Shown piece by piece: positions 39,203 through 49,699 of a stretch of DNA of 64,000 nucleotides. A program made the translations under genes and the position numbers. The stretch is taken from assembly GCA_030374805.1 (NCBI GenBank), contig JARGSG010000208.1, positions 186,001 to 250,000 on the forward strand, read 5' to 3'. The notes below the pieces were generated by a model. It had not been told where the DNA came from, did no database searches, and saw only the letters and a program-made list of their open reading frames with translations. This stretch comes from Gracilaria gracilis (Eukaryota; Rhodophyta; Florideophyceae; Gracilariales; Gracilariaceae). Within the stretch, counting starts at the first letter, position 1. Each line of letters begins with the position of its first letter.

Positions 39203-42200
39203 ATGATGATGGCGTTTGCTGTACTCAAGTTCGTTATATTTTTGTCTTTGTATTCCTCTGTGTTTTGCGTCACAGAAAGGTCTGTTGCTGATAAGTATGG
39301 AACTGGAAACGGTTGTCCGGTGTGCCCGAAGGACAAGGTATGCGCTGGCCCAGCCGACAACAAGGTATGTGTTTATCCGAAGGCGATCGGTAAGCAATGT
39401 GGAAAGGACCCGTTTTCTGTCTGTGATAAAGGCTCTACTTGCAAGAATCATATTTGCGCTCAGTCATTCGTGAGTCTTGGAATGGAGTGTACTTCTGAAG
39501 GATCTAAGTGTGAGCCTGGCACGACCTGTGTGGGGCCGGTGCATTTGAAGTTGTGCGTGAAGAAGGTTAAACGTGGAACGTCCTGTGATCATACTCTGTA
39601 CTCAGTTTGCGAACCTGGATTGACTTGTGTTAAGAACATCTGCATGGAAAAGATTCCCCGTGGAGGTGATTGTTTGTTTCAGGGAGCAATGTGCGCCGAG
39701 GGCGCAGTGTGTGCAGGCACAGCCGAAAAGAAAGAGTGTGTTAAACCTAAGAGTGTAGGAAAGAAGTGCGGTCAGGATCCTTTTTGGGTTTGTGAAGCTG
39801 ATCTGACTTGTGAAGAAGGATTCTGCAAAGTTCCGAAGGGTAAGGATTGCAAGCCAAAGGGATCTGTTTGTGTGGACGGCTCCGTATGCACTGGTACAGA
39901 TACGAGGAAGAAATGCGTGGCGCCAAAGGAACTTCGAAAGCCTTGTGGGCAGGATGCATTCAGTGTTTGCAGGAAAGAATTAGTCTGTGAGGGAGGGTTC
40001 TGCAAGAACCCCAAGGGAGGTGACTGCACTGCAAGAAACTCTGTGTGTGTGGATGATACTACTTGTGCAGGGAATGATATGGAGAAGAAATGTGTTACTC
40101 CAGTGGACCTCCGCAAGAAGTGCGGACAGAATCCGTTCGCTGTGTGCAAAGAAGGTCTGGTTTGCGAAGAAGGATTTTGCAAGATCCCTAACCGTGGAAA
40201 CTGTGCCGTGGAAAATCCTCTTTGTGTTGATGATACGGTATGTGCTGGGAATGACATGAATAAGAAATGCGTTACGCCTGTGGATCTCCGCAAGAAATGC
40301 GGACAGAATTCGTTCGCTGTGTGCAAAGAAGGTCTTGTTTGTGAAGAAGGATTTTGCAAGATCCCCAACCGCGGCAATTGTGACGTGGAAAATCCTCTTT
40401 GTGTTGATGATACGGTATGTGCCGGAAATGACATGAATAGGAAATGCGTTACGCCTGTGGACCTCCGCAAGAAATGCGGACAAAATCCGTTCGCTGTGTG
40501 CAAAGAAGGTCTGGTTTGTGAAGAAGGATTTTGCAAGATCCCCAACCGCGGCAATTGTGACGTGGACAATCCTCTTTGTGTTGATGATACGGTATGTGCC
40601 GGAAATGACATGAATAAGAAATGCGTTACGCCTGTGGACCTCCGCAAGAAATGCGGACAAAATCCGTTCGCTGTGTGCAAAGAAAGTCTGGTTTGTGAAG
40701 AAGGATTTTGTAAGATCCCTAACCGTGGAAACTGTGCCGTGGAAAATCCTCTTTGTGTTGATGATACGGTATGTGCTGGGAATGACATGAATAAGAAATG
40801 CGTTACGCCTGTGGATCTCCGCAAGAAATGCGGACAAAATCCGTTCGCTGTATGCAAAGAAGGTCTGGTTTGTGAAGAAGGATTTTGCAAGATCCCCAAC
40901 CGCGGCAATTGTGACGTGGACAATCCTCTTTGTGTTGATGATACGGTATGTGCCGGAAATGACATGAATAAGAAATGCGTTACGCCTGTGGACCTCCGCA
41001 AGAAATGCGGACAAAATCCGTTCGCTGTGTGCAAAGAAAGTCTGGTTTGTGAAGAAGGGTTTTGTAAGATTCCCATGGGTGGCGACTGTGCTGTGAACAA
41101 TTTTCTGTGTGTTGACGATGCCATTTGTATTGGTACGGATAATATCAAGAGATGTGTCAGGCCTAAAGATGTTCGTATGCCTTGTGGGCAGAATCCATTT
41201 TCTGTGTGCAAGAGCGATCTTGTTTGCGAAGAAGGATTCTGTAAGGTACCGAAAGATGGAGATTGTAACTCCAAGAACTCTTTATGTGTTGATAACACAG
41301 CTTGCGTTGGCTCTATTCGAAAGCGAAAGTGTAAGATGCTCAAAGGAATGGGACAACCATGCGGAAATGACCCCTACTCAGTCTGTCAAACTGGTCTACG
41401 ATGCGTGCATGGGTTCTGTCGGAAACCGATTCCGGTTGGAGGAAGTTGTTTGAAGCCAGGGTCTAAGTGTGACCGTGGCAGTATCTGTGCCGGAACTCGG
41501 AAGAAGAAGGTGTGCGTGAAGCCACGATCCATAGGACAAGGCTGCGGACGTGATCCATTCTGGGTTTGTCAGCCTGGTCTTCACTGCATTCATGGGATGT
41601 GCAAGCTGAAGATCCCACATGGTGGAAAGTGTGGACGGAAGGGCTCTGTTTGCACGCATGGTATGGTGTGTGCTGGGACCTCTCATACGAAGCGATGCGT
41701 GAAACCGAGATCATCCGGATATCGCTGCGGAAAGAATCCTTTCATGGTTTGCAGGAAAGGCCTGAAATGTCAGAAAGGCTCGTGCAGATTGCCGAAAGGC
41801 AGCCGTTGTTGGTTCAAGAATGCGTTGTGTGAAGAAGGAACTGTTTGTGCAGGGTCACATGGTAGGAAGCGATGTACTGTTAGAACTGGATGTGGGAAAC
41901 ACTGCAGATCATCTCACGGTTGCCATCGCGGATTGACATGTGAAAAGGGTGTGTGCAAGATTCCTGTTGGTCGTCGATGTTCTTCGAATGGCTCCATCTG
42001 TGTTTACGGAAGCGTATGCGCTGGTCATGGAGTGAATAAGAAGTGTGTGGTGCTGAAAGGGAGAGGGCAGCGTTGCGGATCTGGTCAATTGTCGATGTGT
42101 AAACGCGGACTCAAGTGCGAACAAGGAGTTTGCAAAGTTCGAATTGGGGGCAATTGCAAACCGATTCGATCTGTCTGCGTTCAGGGATATGTTTGTGCTG

Positions 42201-42424
42201 GGAATCACAACAATAGACGATGTGTTAAGCAAAGAGGGCGTGGTGCACGATGTGGATATCACTCGTGGGTCTGTAAGGAGGGTCTGAGATGCGTACATGG
42301 TATATGTCAGAAAGCCAGGGTCGTTGGACTTGGCGTCGATTGCAGAAGCTCCGACTGCGTGTGTGGGCAAGGACTTGTTTGTGCATGGAAGCACGGACGA
42401 AAAGTCTGCGTCAGGAAAGTCTGA
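39203..42424 (+). CDS. Secreted protein of about 17.5 8-cysteine repeats (gene B)
   Basis: 1073 residues: a signal peptide (MMMAFAVLKFVIFLSLYSSVFC), about seventeen tandem units and a terminal partial one. Central units are 59 residues and keep exactly the gene A cysteine spacing; only the linker between units is shorter (7 against 10 residues between the last and next first cysteine). Units 5-10 (177-base period, about 40,020-41,080) are near-identical, with CVDDTVCAGNDMNKKC and CGQNPFAVCKEGLVCEEGFC cores. Units toward both ends are more diverged. Unit 15 loses the standard PF-x-V block (CGKHCRSSHGCHRGLTC), and the last units are strongly basic. A secreted, disulfide-rich structural, adhesive or defence protein is inferred. 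It sits head-to-tail behind its paralog and probably arose by tandem duplication. Confidence 0.85.
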   Translation: MMMAFAVLKFVIFLSLYSSVFCVTERSVADKYGTGNGCPVCPKDKVCAGPADNKVCVYPKAIGKQCGKDPFSVCDKGSTCKNHICAQSFVSLGMECTSEGSKCEPGTTCVGPVHLKLCVKKVKRGTSCDHTLYSVCEPGLTCVKNICMEKIPRGGDCLFQGAMCAEGAVCAGTAEKKECVKPKSVGKKCGQDPFWVCEADLTCEEGFCKVPKGKDCKPKGSVCVDGSVCTGTDTRKKCVAPKELRKPCGQDAFSVCRKELVCEGGFCKNPKGGDCTARNSVCVDDTTCAGNDMEKKCVTPVDLRKKCGQNPFAVCKEGLVCEEGFCKIPNRGNCAVENPLCVDDTVCAGNDMNKKCVTPVDLRKKCGQNSFAVCKEGLVCEEGFCKIPNRGNCDVENPLCVDDTVCAGNDMNRKCVTPVDLRKKCGQNPFAVCKEGLVCEEGFCKIPNRGNCDVDNPLCVDDTVCAGNDMNKKCVTPVDLRKKCGQNPFAVCKESLVCEEGFCKIPNRGNCAVENPLCVDDTVCAGNDMNKKCVTPVDLRKKCGQNPFAVCKEGLVCEEGFCKIPNRGNCDVDNPLCVDDTVCAGNDMNKKCVTPVDLRKKCGQNPFAVCKESLVCEEGFCKIPMGGDCAVNNFLCVDDAICIGTDNIKRCVRPKDVRMPCGQNPFSVCKSDLVCEEGFCKVPKDGDCNSKNSLCVDNTACVGSIRKRKCKMLKGMGQPCGNDPYSVCQTGLRCVHGFCRKPIPVGGSCLKPGSKCDRGSICAGTRKKKVCVKPRSIGQGCGRDPFWVCQPGLHCIHGMCKLKIPHGGKCGRKGSVCTHGMVCAGTSHTKRCVKPRSSGYRCGKNPFMVCRKGLKCQKGSCRLPKGSRCWFKNALCEEGTVCAGSHGRKRCTVRTGCGKHCRSSHGCHRGLTCEKGVCKIPVGRRCSSNGSICVYGSVCAGHGVNKKCVVLKGRGQRCGSGQLSMCKRGLKCEQGVCKVRIGGNCKPIRSVCVQGYVCAGNHNNRRCVKQRGRGARCGYHSWVCKEGLRCVHGICQKARVVGLGVDCRSSDCVCGQGLVCAWKHGRKVCVRKV

Positions 42425-43934
42425 GAGCAAAAGTCTGGGTCTTGAACATGGATCTAATGCCATCATCTATGCTCTGAGGGACATCTACGGGCTAAGTGTC
42501 AGATGAAGGGAAAAGATGCTGAACAGCTCTGCTCTTTGACCACATAGTAAAATGATAGATTGTTATACATGCTTCTATGCTTCGACTTCGGGATTCCATT
42601 TCCAACAATCGCTTCTGCCTCGCAATCCAAAATCTACTTGACACCCATAGGTAAACATCGAACTCGAAGATTCCTCGCACTGTTCCGTTCCGTTCAAAGA
42701 GCAGTTATAGATCTCTATCGCACTCCGTTGCTGTCGAAGTACAAAATCACATCAGGAAGCTGCAGGTGTGCCGAATTCCTTTTTCGTCGTGACAATCATG
42801 ATTTGATCAACAATACTCTGTAACAACGGTTGTGACATATATCGTCTGGTATCCACGACTCCGAAACGACATGACTCATGTCACATGAGCTCAATCCTAG
42901 AGATACAGTGTTCTTCTTTTTTGAAGAAGGCTGATAACTTAAGTGACAACTTAAGTGACCTACTTCTTAATGTTGTAGCATAGTAGCTGTGATATAGGGG
43001 AAGTGTTATAGGTTGTTGGGGTTCTTAGCAAGCCCCTGCGCTAAGCTGGAATTGAGCTTAGGCATCCGTAAAAGAGAGAGAGAGTACGCATATTCCTACA
43101 TACACTGTCAATGGATACGTCAGTATGCTACTTGGCAGCAATAAACTTGAATGATTACCCTGAGTCCCTGCCTCGCATATCTTAAGCAACCCCAATTACA
43201 TTGGCATCTAAGCCCAACGTAAGCTATCAGAAGTATTGTGATGTGCAGGTCGCGTTGTCCGATTTCATGCTTGGCGGAGCAGCACTGCAACATCATGTAA
43301 ATGATTTACTACGTTCAGGGCGCATATGACAATGTGTGTGTGACATGGAGAAGCAGTACAGTGCCCAACTCTATCCCAGGTAAGGGCGAAGAACTCTGAT
43401 CAGGACATTGAAGAAGTGGTCGTGGGAAGCAAGATAATACAATATCTTCAGTGACTGGCTACAGGATGGGCTTCCTCAACCTCACACAGAGGTGTGGACG
43501 ATAGTGCGTGGGAAATAAGGACCCGCCAGGAACCTGATGGCTTCTGGTAAGGTACGTTGTAACGATATCAGGTGCCCCTATCTACTAGCGAAGCAAGTTT
43601 GATGAAAAAACAAGTTATACGGCTTTGTTTTACCTTTGTACCTTCAAGATGAACGTACATAGCCAGAACAAACTGCCAGTAAGCTATCTCTACACGAACA
43701 ACAAACCGCATGATGGCGTCCCTCGTATCGGACCTTCCAACCGCCCATCCCCGTTACCTACACGATGATATTCACACATGCATACAAGTCGCGCCACAAA
43801 TCAAGTGCTTCACTTTTGACGAAAGTGGACGTTGATGTATCGGTTCGCACTTGTGAAGGAAGTAAAGTCATAAAGATGCAACTGTACCGATCGCATCTAT
43901 CGCGTCTACAAAAGTTATATCACACCAAAGAAAG
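42425..43934. other. Gene-poor region
   Basis: 1.5 kb with short direct repeats (AACTTAAGTGAC twice near 42935-42960) and (GA)n near 43073. No gene is supported. Confidence 0.45.
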
Positions 43935-44915
43935 CTACAAGTCCGACCGGTGTTGTTGCTCACGAAGTTGGTTAAGAACAGCAGTAGCCTTATACCAGGC
44001 ACCAATGACTTCCAAAAGAGCACCCTGGTAACCGTGCAAGACCTCATTGTGAAAAAGACGCGAAACCTTTGCCTCTCGTTGAGAAGAGGTAACTTTGTTG
44101 TCATCTTTCAAATGCTTGCGCAGCTTAATCTTGCTGCAATGTGCGCGTTCATGTACACATTGGTTGACAAGGCCAAAAGCCAGGGTGATGTCTCTCTCCG
44201 ACGTACCAAAAGTTTTCATGCTAGAATTGGACATAACTTGGTTAAGGATGTGAGGAGTGGTCGGAGTTATGGGCGTAACCGGGGTGCCAGGCAACTTGGA
44301 TCGACGAGGCTTCTGCCTCTTGGTGATACGCAATGTGGTAGTAGGCGGGGTAAACAGGGAGGGGGGAAGCGAAGCCAGAGGAGGTTGCTGCGTGCTTTCG
44401 CTGATAGCCAGAGAGGACATGGGAGTACATATATGTGAGGAAGGGGTGGCAGGAGTGGGCAAAGCGGAACGCGCGGGCGTGCGAGGCATGATGGGTCGAC
44501 ATCGAACAATAGGCGAAGAAGATGTATTAACATCTGCGGGAGGCGAGACTTCAGGAATCGAGACCTCGGGAGGTGGGAGCACAGCTTGCTCTTTCACGAC
44601 GGGTTGTGAGGAGGTGGTGCACGACATGGGGTCAGGCTCTGGTTTAGGCGGCAACTCTTGAATGTTCATTGGCAGCTGGAGAACGGGCGCCGCCTCGCTC
44701 GGTGGAGAACGTGCCAATGTGAGAGGAGGACAGCTGTGAGGATACGTCATCTCTCCGGCGGCAGGAAAAGAGAAGGCCAGGGGATCAAAGGAAGGCTCAG
44801 GTGGTTCAAGAAAGTTGGTGGAAGGGGCAAGGGGGGGAAAGAAGTCGAGCATGTCATCAGGAAGAAGGCGGTCGAGGAGAGCTTGTTCGGTGACGAAAGG
44901 TGTGTCGGAATCCAT
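43935..44915 (-). CDS. Proline/Ser/Thr-rich protein with helical C-terminal domain, unknown function
   Basis: 326 residues from the ATG at 44913-44915 (MDSDTPFVTEQALLDRLL). Residues of about 1-60 are acidic-hydrophobic (DDMLDFFPPLAP, FLEPPEPSFDPLAF), like a transactivation domain. The middle (60-225) is Pro/Ser/Thr-rich with many SP and TP sites (TPVTPITPTTP). A basic patch (RITKRQKPRRSK) could be a nuclear signal. The C-terminal 90 residues are helical (DITLAFGLVNQCVHERAH, then KVSRLFHNEVLHGYQGALLEVIGAWYKATAVLNQLR) and look like a real domain I cannot name. A nuclear regulatory protein, regulated by proline-directed kinases, is plausible but unproven. The open frame extends upstream without an ATG-supported reason to include it. 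Confidence 0.65.
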   Translation of the reverse strand: MDSDTPFVTEQALLDRLLPDDMLDFFPPLAPSTNFLEPPEPSFDPLAFSFPAAGEMTYPHSCPPLTLARSPPSEAAPVLQLPMNIQELPPKPEPDPMSCTTSSQPVVKEQAVLPPPEVSIPEVSPPADVNTSSSPIVRCRPIMPRTPARSALPTPATPSSHICTPMSSLAISESTQQPPLASLPPSLFTPPTTTLRITKRQKPRRSKLPGTPVTPITPTTPHILNQVMSNSSMKTFGTSERDITLAFGLVNQCVHERAHCSKIKLRKHLKDDNKVTSSQREAKVSRLFHNEVLHGYQGALLEVIGAWYKATAVLNQLREQQHRSDL

Positions 44916-45508
44916 GGCGGTAGCCAAGGGATGAGGCGGGCGCAAGATGGAGGAGAGCTGACGACGGGGGTAAACAGAGAAGCGGCGCGGCCTTTTTGGC
45001 TGTGTGCATGCGGCGTCTGCCGGGTCGTCGTGGCGCAAGAGTGGTGAAAAAAAAACGCTGCGCGAGAGGGTCACACCAATACGGTGCATACATTTGCACG
45101 TGTAAAGTGCTATTTTGCCAATCGCAATCGAGCATGCCGCGGCGCCCGAACATGGCACAGTTGGCACTCCTTTTGCCGAACTGGCGCTGCACACGGCCCC
45201 GCGTTCCAAACGCGTCCACACCCTCACACCCTCCGCCGCTGACCGCCTTCACATGCCCTTTATCGTGAACATCACGACGCGCGCTGCTGTGCGAAAGTCG
45301 CGCTCGGTCGCGGAAAGCGTTCCCCGGCGGTGCCGCCCGACCGCAGTCACTGTCTGCCTTCGCCAGATAAGTGCCCGAGCCTTGAACGGCGATATGCACT
45401 TCATCGGCTGTTGCACCGTCACCGCGCAGCGAGTAACAGCAATGGAACGCGCGACTCCATCGTCGCACTTCCACGCCGTCAATACGCAATCCCGGCTTCA
45501 TTGACGCA
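44916..45508. promoter_or_regulatory. GC-rich presumed promoter region
   Basis: 593 CpG-rich bases upstream of the proline-rich gene, with a CCAAT motif near 45118. The several open frames here are products of high GC content and show no conserved content. Confidence 0.35.
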
Positions 45509-45730
45509 ATGGATTACTCCAATGTTACTTGTAGCCCAAGTGCAATGACTGCAAACAAGAGTCGGGCGCGATTGAAAGCGCTGTTAGCAATGCTCACAGC
45601 TCATGCGAAATTTCTTGGAACGTCATCCTCTCCACAACAAGTCGCCAGTTCACTATTTTTAGATCCAAGCTGTGTAGCCCTGGCGTTCAGAGCCAAAGTC
45701 CTGCGCTACGCAATTACCAAACCAGCTTGA
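45509..45730 (+). CDS. Doubtful small helical protein
   Basis: A 73-residue frame from an ATG at 45509. The middle (SRARLKALLAMLTAHAKFL, then QQVASSLFLDPSCVALAFRAKVLRYAI) would make an amphipathic helical hairpin and is unlike the surrounding low-quality frames. It is divergent from the proline-rich gene. No family was recognised, and it may be a chance frame. Confidence 0.3.
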   Translation: MDYSNVTCSPSAMTANKSRARLKALLAMLTAHAKFLGTSSSPQQVASSLFLDPSCVALAFRAKVLRYAITKPA

Positions 45731-48700
45731 GAGCTGTAACAGTCTTGGCGACTACGAGATTCAAACTCCGTTGCACTGAACGCATATCTACCTTCCCCTT
45801 CACGTCTATCTCTCAAGATTCACATGTGTGGCATTGCTCTAGTAGTGATATTGATCTGGGCCCAAGTCCGTGAGATCAACTAAATGGGGAAGCAGTAGCT
45901 TGCGTGCTAACGTGAGTTAGCCGAGTACAACAAGAGGCCCAGAAAAAGCAGCAGCTTTCGAAGGGTTTCTCCGAACTTTGTCCGCGCCCAATTTGCTCAC
46001 AAAAACCACCAGCCCTCCTACTACGATGGTAAATGACGGCTGATCACATAGTCAAATATAACGTACATTACACTAATATGTGCGTCACTTTGCCCAACTC
46101 CGGCATGGGACAACGTGTTGATAAAAAGCTCCATGATTGATGGAGCTTATCAAACCTCATGATGAAGAGTACAGTGTTCGATTTACGAAGGTAGAATTGC
46201 CACTTGGCTTTGATCACCGCATCACGTCGAGTTTGAGGGAGCGACACCGTCCAAATTCTGGAACGTTGGTTCAAGCTCCGATTATATAGCACCCACTTCG
46301 CCACTACCGGACAGTGACTATCCATGCCGTCCCTTCTCGCAAAAACACTGCCCTACAACATCCCAAGTTCTTCCCTTTCCAGCCAAGTGCCGGTTTCCCA
46401 TCAAATATTAATGGTCTTCCTAGGGATATCGTGCATCCCCTGGCCCAAGAAAGACAAGTCTCGAAAAGGATATGCAGTAACTTATCAATGTTGAATCAAA
46501 CACTCAGTTCTTTGCCATCCCGGTCTGCTTGTTTCCCCAGGTTCTGAATTCTTCAACTCGTGTTCAAGAATGGGGACAATTCAATTGCAAACGATAGAAC
46601 GCCAGTGCAATCGCGATTGCCAACTTCAACTTGCAGGGAAAGAAAAAGTGAGAGCCTTTTTTTGTCATGTCTCATGAGATAGAGAAGAAATGTAATCTCT
46701 GTTTACTTATACGCATCCGAGCAACTAGCTTTGTCGATCCTAACAATTATAAATACCTCCTGCCTTGTCTGAAGATCTAAAACAAACAGATGGCCTGTTT
46801 CTGTAGTGAGCAGGGTCGTATTTGTGACTGACTGTTTTTGCCTCTTTCGTCAGAATGACTACCGTGTACCGTTTTGTTTCCCCTAATAAGTTTAAACTTC
46901 GTTTCTGAATGTTTCTATAGGAATGTGACTACGCGGCGTAGCACGTTTATGACTACTGGCTGAGAGGTACATGAAAATAGTCAGTCACAAATACGCCCCT
47001 GGTAGTGAGCTCAATCCGACGGGAAATGATTGTCTGCAAGCGATTAAGTTTGGCTCGTTCTCTTGTCGTTCATTCTTTTTTCTTCATCTCAATTGCGATT
47101 GTCGACCAAGCTTAAATGCAGAATTATATAGAACATTTAAAGGAGCTTTTTCTTCCTCTCTCCTTTATTGCTTTCATCTTCATTCTTGGCCTTTTAGGGC
47201 CGTTCCATGACTTTGTTCAGTGAACAATACGACAGTCGTACGCACTGTGTACTAAATCTTGTAATTAATTAACCTTTGTGTTCTAAATACTTTAATTAAT
47301 TTGCATAAACTTGGACAGTGCTTTGTGTCGACTGTCGACGTGACAGCAATCGACAGAAGGTGTGGACAGAGGGCTGACCGCCAGCCACAAGCGTTTGAAG
47401 AAAACTTGGTCCGGCATCTAGTTCATTAGAAGGAACTGGAACGGTCAACCTTAGTTTTTATACCATAGTTTACGCGTCTTGCTCTCTTCGTGAAATATAG
47501 GTACAGGTTTAGTTAATGGCACACTTTATTAGATGCGGTTTATAGAGCTCTTCATTTGTAATCATGATAAGAATATATGCAACCATACTTGTGAGAGCTA
47601 GAGAAAGAGCAATCAGAACAGAACCTAATGCAAGTGGTGCAATATCTATATAGAACGTTAAATCTACAATGAAGAAGAAGGCACCTAGTGAGCTTTTAAA
47701 CATCATTCTATCTGGACAACTGGACAATACTTGCTAGCCATACTGGATGTCAAGAGATAGAAACGCTTAACAACACAGTTTGCTTCGAGATAGAGGTTGG
47801 AGTGTAAAGACTGAGACGAAGCAGAATGACGGGCAGCACTTGAGCTCTACATCTCTCTGTTTTATACGCATGTTGGCAATGAGATCGAAGGGGTTTGGCG
47901 TGTTCTCATGGTATGTCATCAATGACAGTGGAGGATAGTGTTCAAGAGGATGGATGGATTTTGGAGTGCAAGAATGATCCTGATGTTGTAGAACACGAAT
48001 ACGAAAGCGTTTCCCTTGACGGGGTGTGTCGAGCAGCGCGGTATACGCACCGAATAAGGTTGAGCCCATATGAATTGAATAGTACACATACCATCCCATT
48101 TATATAATGAAGTAGCATAATGTTGTTGAGGGCAATCCCAGTTGTGATGTTTTCATTCAGGCAGTATTGCCTTGCCGGTGCTGTCGTGGCTGTGCAACAC
48201 CGGCAAGATCGAATGAAGTGAAAAAAGGGAAAGGAACGTTGACAGTTCGGAAGTCTTTCGAAACTCTCAAAGTTGGACTTCGATTTCATTAGAGTATCAT
48301 ATGAAGTGTTCATCGCGGCTCGATGTAGCAACTCACAAGAATCATCATCATTGCCCTGGTTTAGTCCAGTGAGGAAAATCACATTCGGCAAGCGGTCCGA
48401 GCTTCTGAATGCATAAAGGTGATCAGATGGCGCTGTTGTGCCGTATGCTTAGTTTTTGTACATCATCATGAAGTTGATGATGATTTGAGCTTAGGAAGAA
48501 AATGTACCGATGCGTGACGGAGAGTTTCTCGCTACGAACAACCTCAGAAACAGCAATCGCGTTGGGGGAATGATAAGATAGTAAAACAATACATATAACC
48601 ACAACGTCCCCAGCACAGGGATGCATGTGATAGCTTTACTAGCAAGCATTACGGTCGCTCCATTTGCGAGTAACCAGGGGCATATTGGCACGAACACAAT

Positions 48701-48911
48701 TGGGATACTGAGATCTTCAAGTTGGCGGGACTTTTCTGAAGTGAGTTGCTGCATGGCGACGTTCCTGATATCAGTGTATGAATGCACCGAAATTGGTTAA
48801 AGACGTCGGTTTACGTATCGCAAAGGTATTGTGCATGTCGCTACGCGCTTCTGCTTCCATCCCAAATACTATCCCTTGACCCCGGTGTGGAAAAGGCAAA
48901 ATGCGGGAAGT
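45731..48911. other. Long gene-poor region
   Basis: 3.2 kb. It includes AT-rich TTAATTAA stretches (47260-47305) and a 10-base-arm hairpin at 48171-48207. A few minus-strand frames encode membrane-like segments (47509-47727; 48491-48787, with LANGATVMLASKAITCIPVLGTLWLYVLFYYLIIPP-type hydrophobicity). They might be exons of a spliced gene, but no consistent structure could be assembled. Confidence 0.35.
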
Positions 48912-49295
48912 CTATTCTTTCCGTACATGACGCGCATCTTCCCATGTGGGCATATAGTTCTCAGCGGTGGGGAATTCGCGTGGGGTGAAAGTTGGCTCAC
49001 TTGCTTTTACGCGCGCAAGAGCATACTCGTGGATAAAGAAACAGAGGCCCATGACTCCAACAAAACCACCAATAGCCTGCGCGCTAGACACATCCTCGTG
49101 CTTCTCAACCCAGTTGGAAAAGTCCGAAACACCCTCGCCAAGCTCGTGCTGCTCCGGCAGCGGCTGGGTCGGCGGGTCCTCCGGCGTGTCGATGTTGGAC
49201 TGGGATCGAATAGCTTCAGACCAGCGCGGGGAGGCCCAGGTGGACCCCCGCCGGATCTGAAGGGAGGAAACACGGAGAAGGGAGCGGGCAATCAT
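48912..49295 (-). CDS. Small mitochondrial membrane protein, possibly a complex I accessory subunit
   Basis: 127 residues from the ATG at 49293-49295. The first 30 residues (MIARSLLRVSSLQIRRGSTWASPRW) form a typical mitochondrial presequence: basic, hydroxylated, no acids. After a charged stretch (PEDPPTQPLPEQHELGEGVSDFSNWVEKHEDVSS-type), a single transmembrane helix follows (AQAIGGFVGVMGLCFFIHEYA), then a short tail with PTFTPREFPTAENYMP. Size, single helix and a PREFP-like tail resemble NDUFB8/ESSS-type subunits of NADH dehydrogenase, but the match is by general layout only. Divergent from the TPR gene across 404 bases. Confidence 0.6.
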   Translation of the reverse strand: MIARSLLRVSSLQIRRGSTWASPRWSEAIRSQSNIDTPEDPPTQPLPEQHELGEGVSDFSNWVEKHEDVSSAQAIGGFVGVMGLCFFIHEYALARVKASEPTFTPREFPTAENYMPTWEDARHVRKE

Positions 49296-49699
49296 CGGGC
49301 GTGGATTGCTCGTCACGAGCTGTCCGAAGCGGAAGGCCACGACTCGGTCGATGCGGAAATGGATGAACCGCGAAGCCCCCCCCCAACGCAATCGCCCCCG
49401 GTACTGTAGATCGAGTGCCAAAGCGTGTCATAGCTGGCACCGTGGCACTCAATTCGTCTGCCACGTAGGCCAGGAGGACAGACATGTGGCAGATTTAGAT
49501 TCGCGCCAGCATATCTGGTACCCTACACGTGAAACACATGGACCATTCGGCGAACGCAAGGTGCTGTGACGTACCAAAAGGACCAAGCTGTGAAACGAAG
49601 TGTGGGACGCATCCGGGGTGCCGCCCCTGCCTTCCCCCTGCCTCGCCTCGGGCAGCCGCCGTCTTCGGCTCGGCCGCGCGTCCCACTGCTCTGCTAAAC
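49296..49699. promoter_or_regulatory. Divergent promoter region
   Basis: 404 bases between the mitochondrial protein gene and the TPR gene. A GGCACCGTGGCAC partial palindrome near 49436 and C runs are present. No TATA box was seen. Confidence 0.35.

Noticed and set aside
39772..41343. A 523-codon open frame antisense to cysteine-repeat gene B (and similar ones at 37258-37959 and 39980-41014)
   Set aside because: They exist because a stop-free reverse frame in one repeat unit is copied with every unit. They lack a signal peptide or any conserved motif.
48171..48207. 10-base-arm hairpin (CTTGCCGGTG arms, 17-base loop)
   Set aside because: Real but short, with no other evidence of function; kept only as part of the region note.
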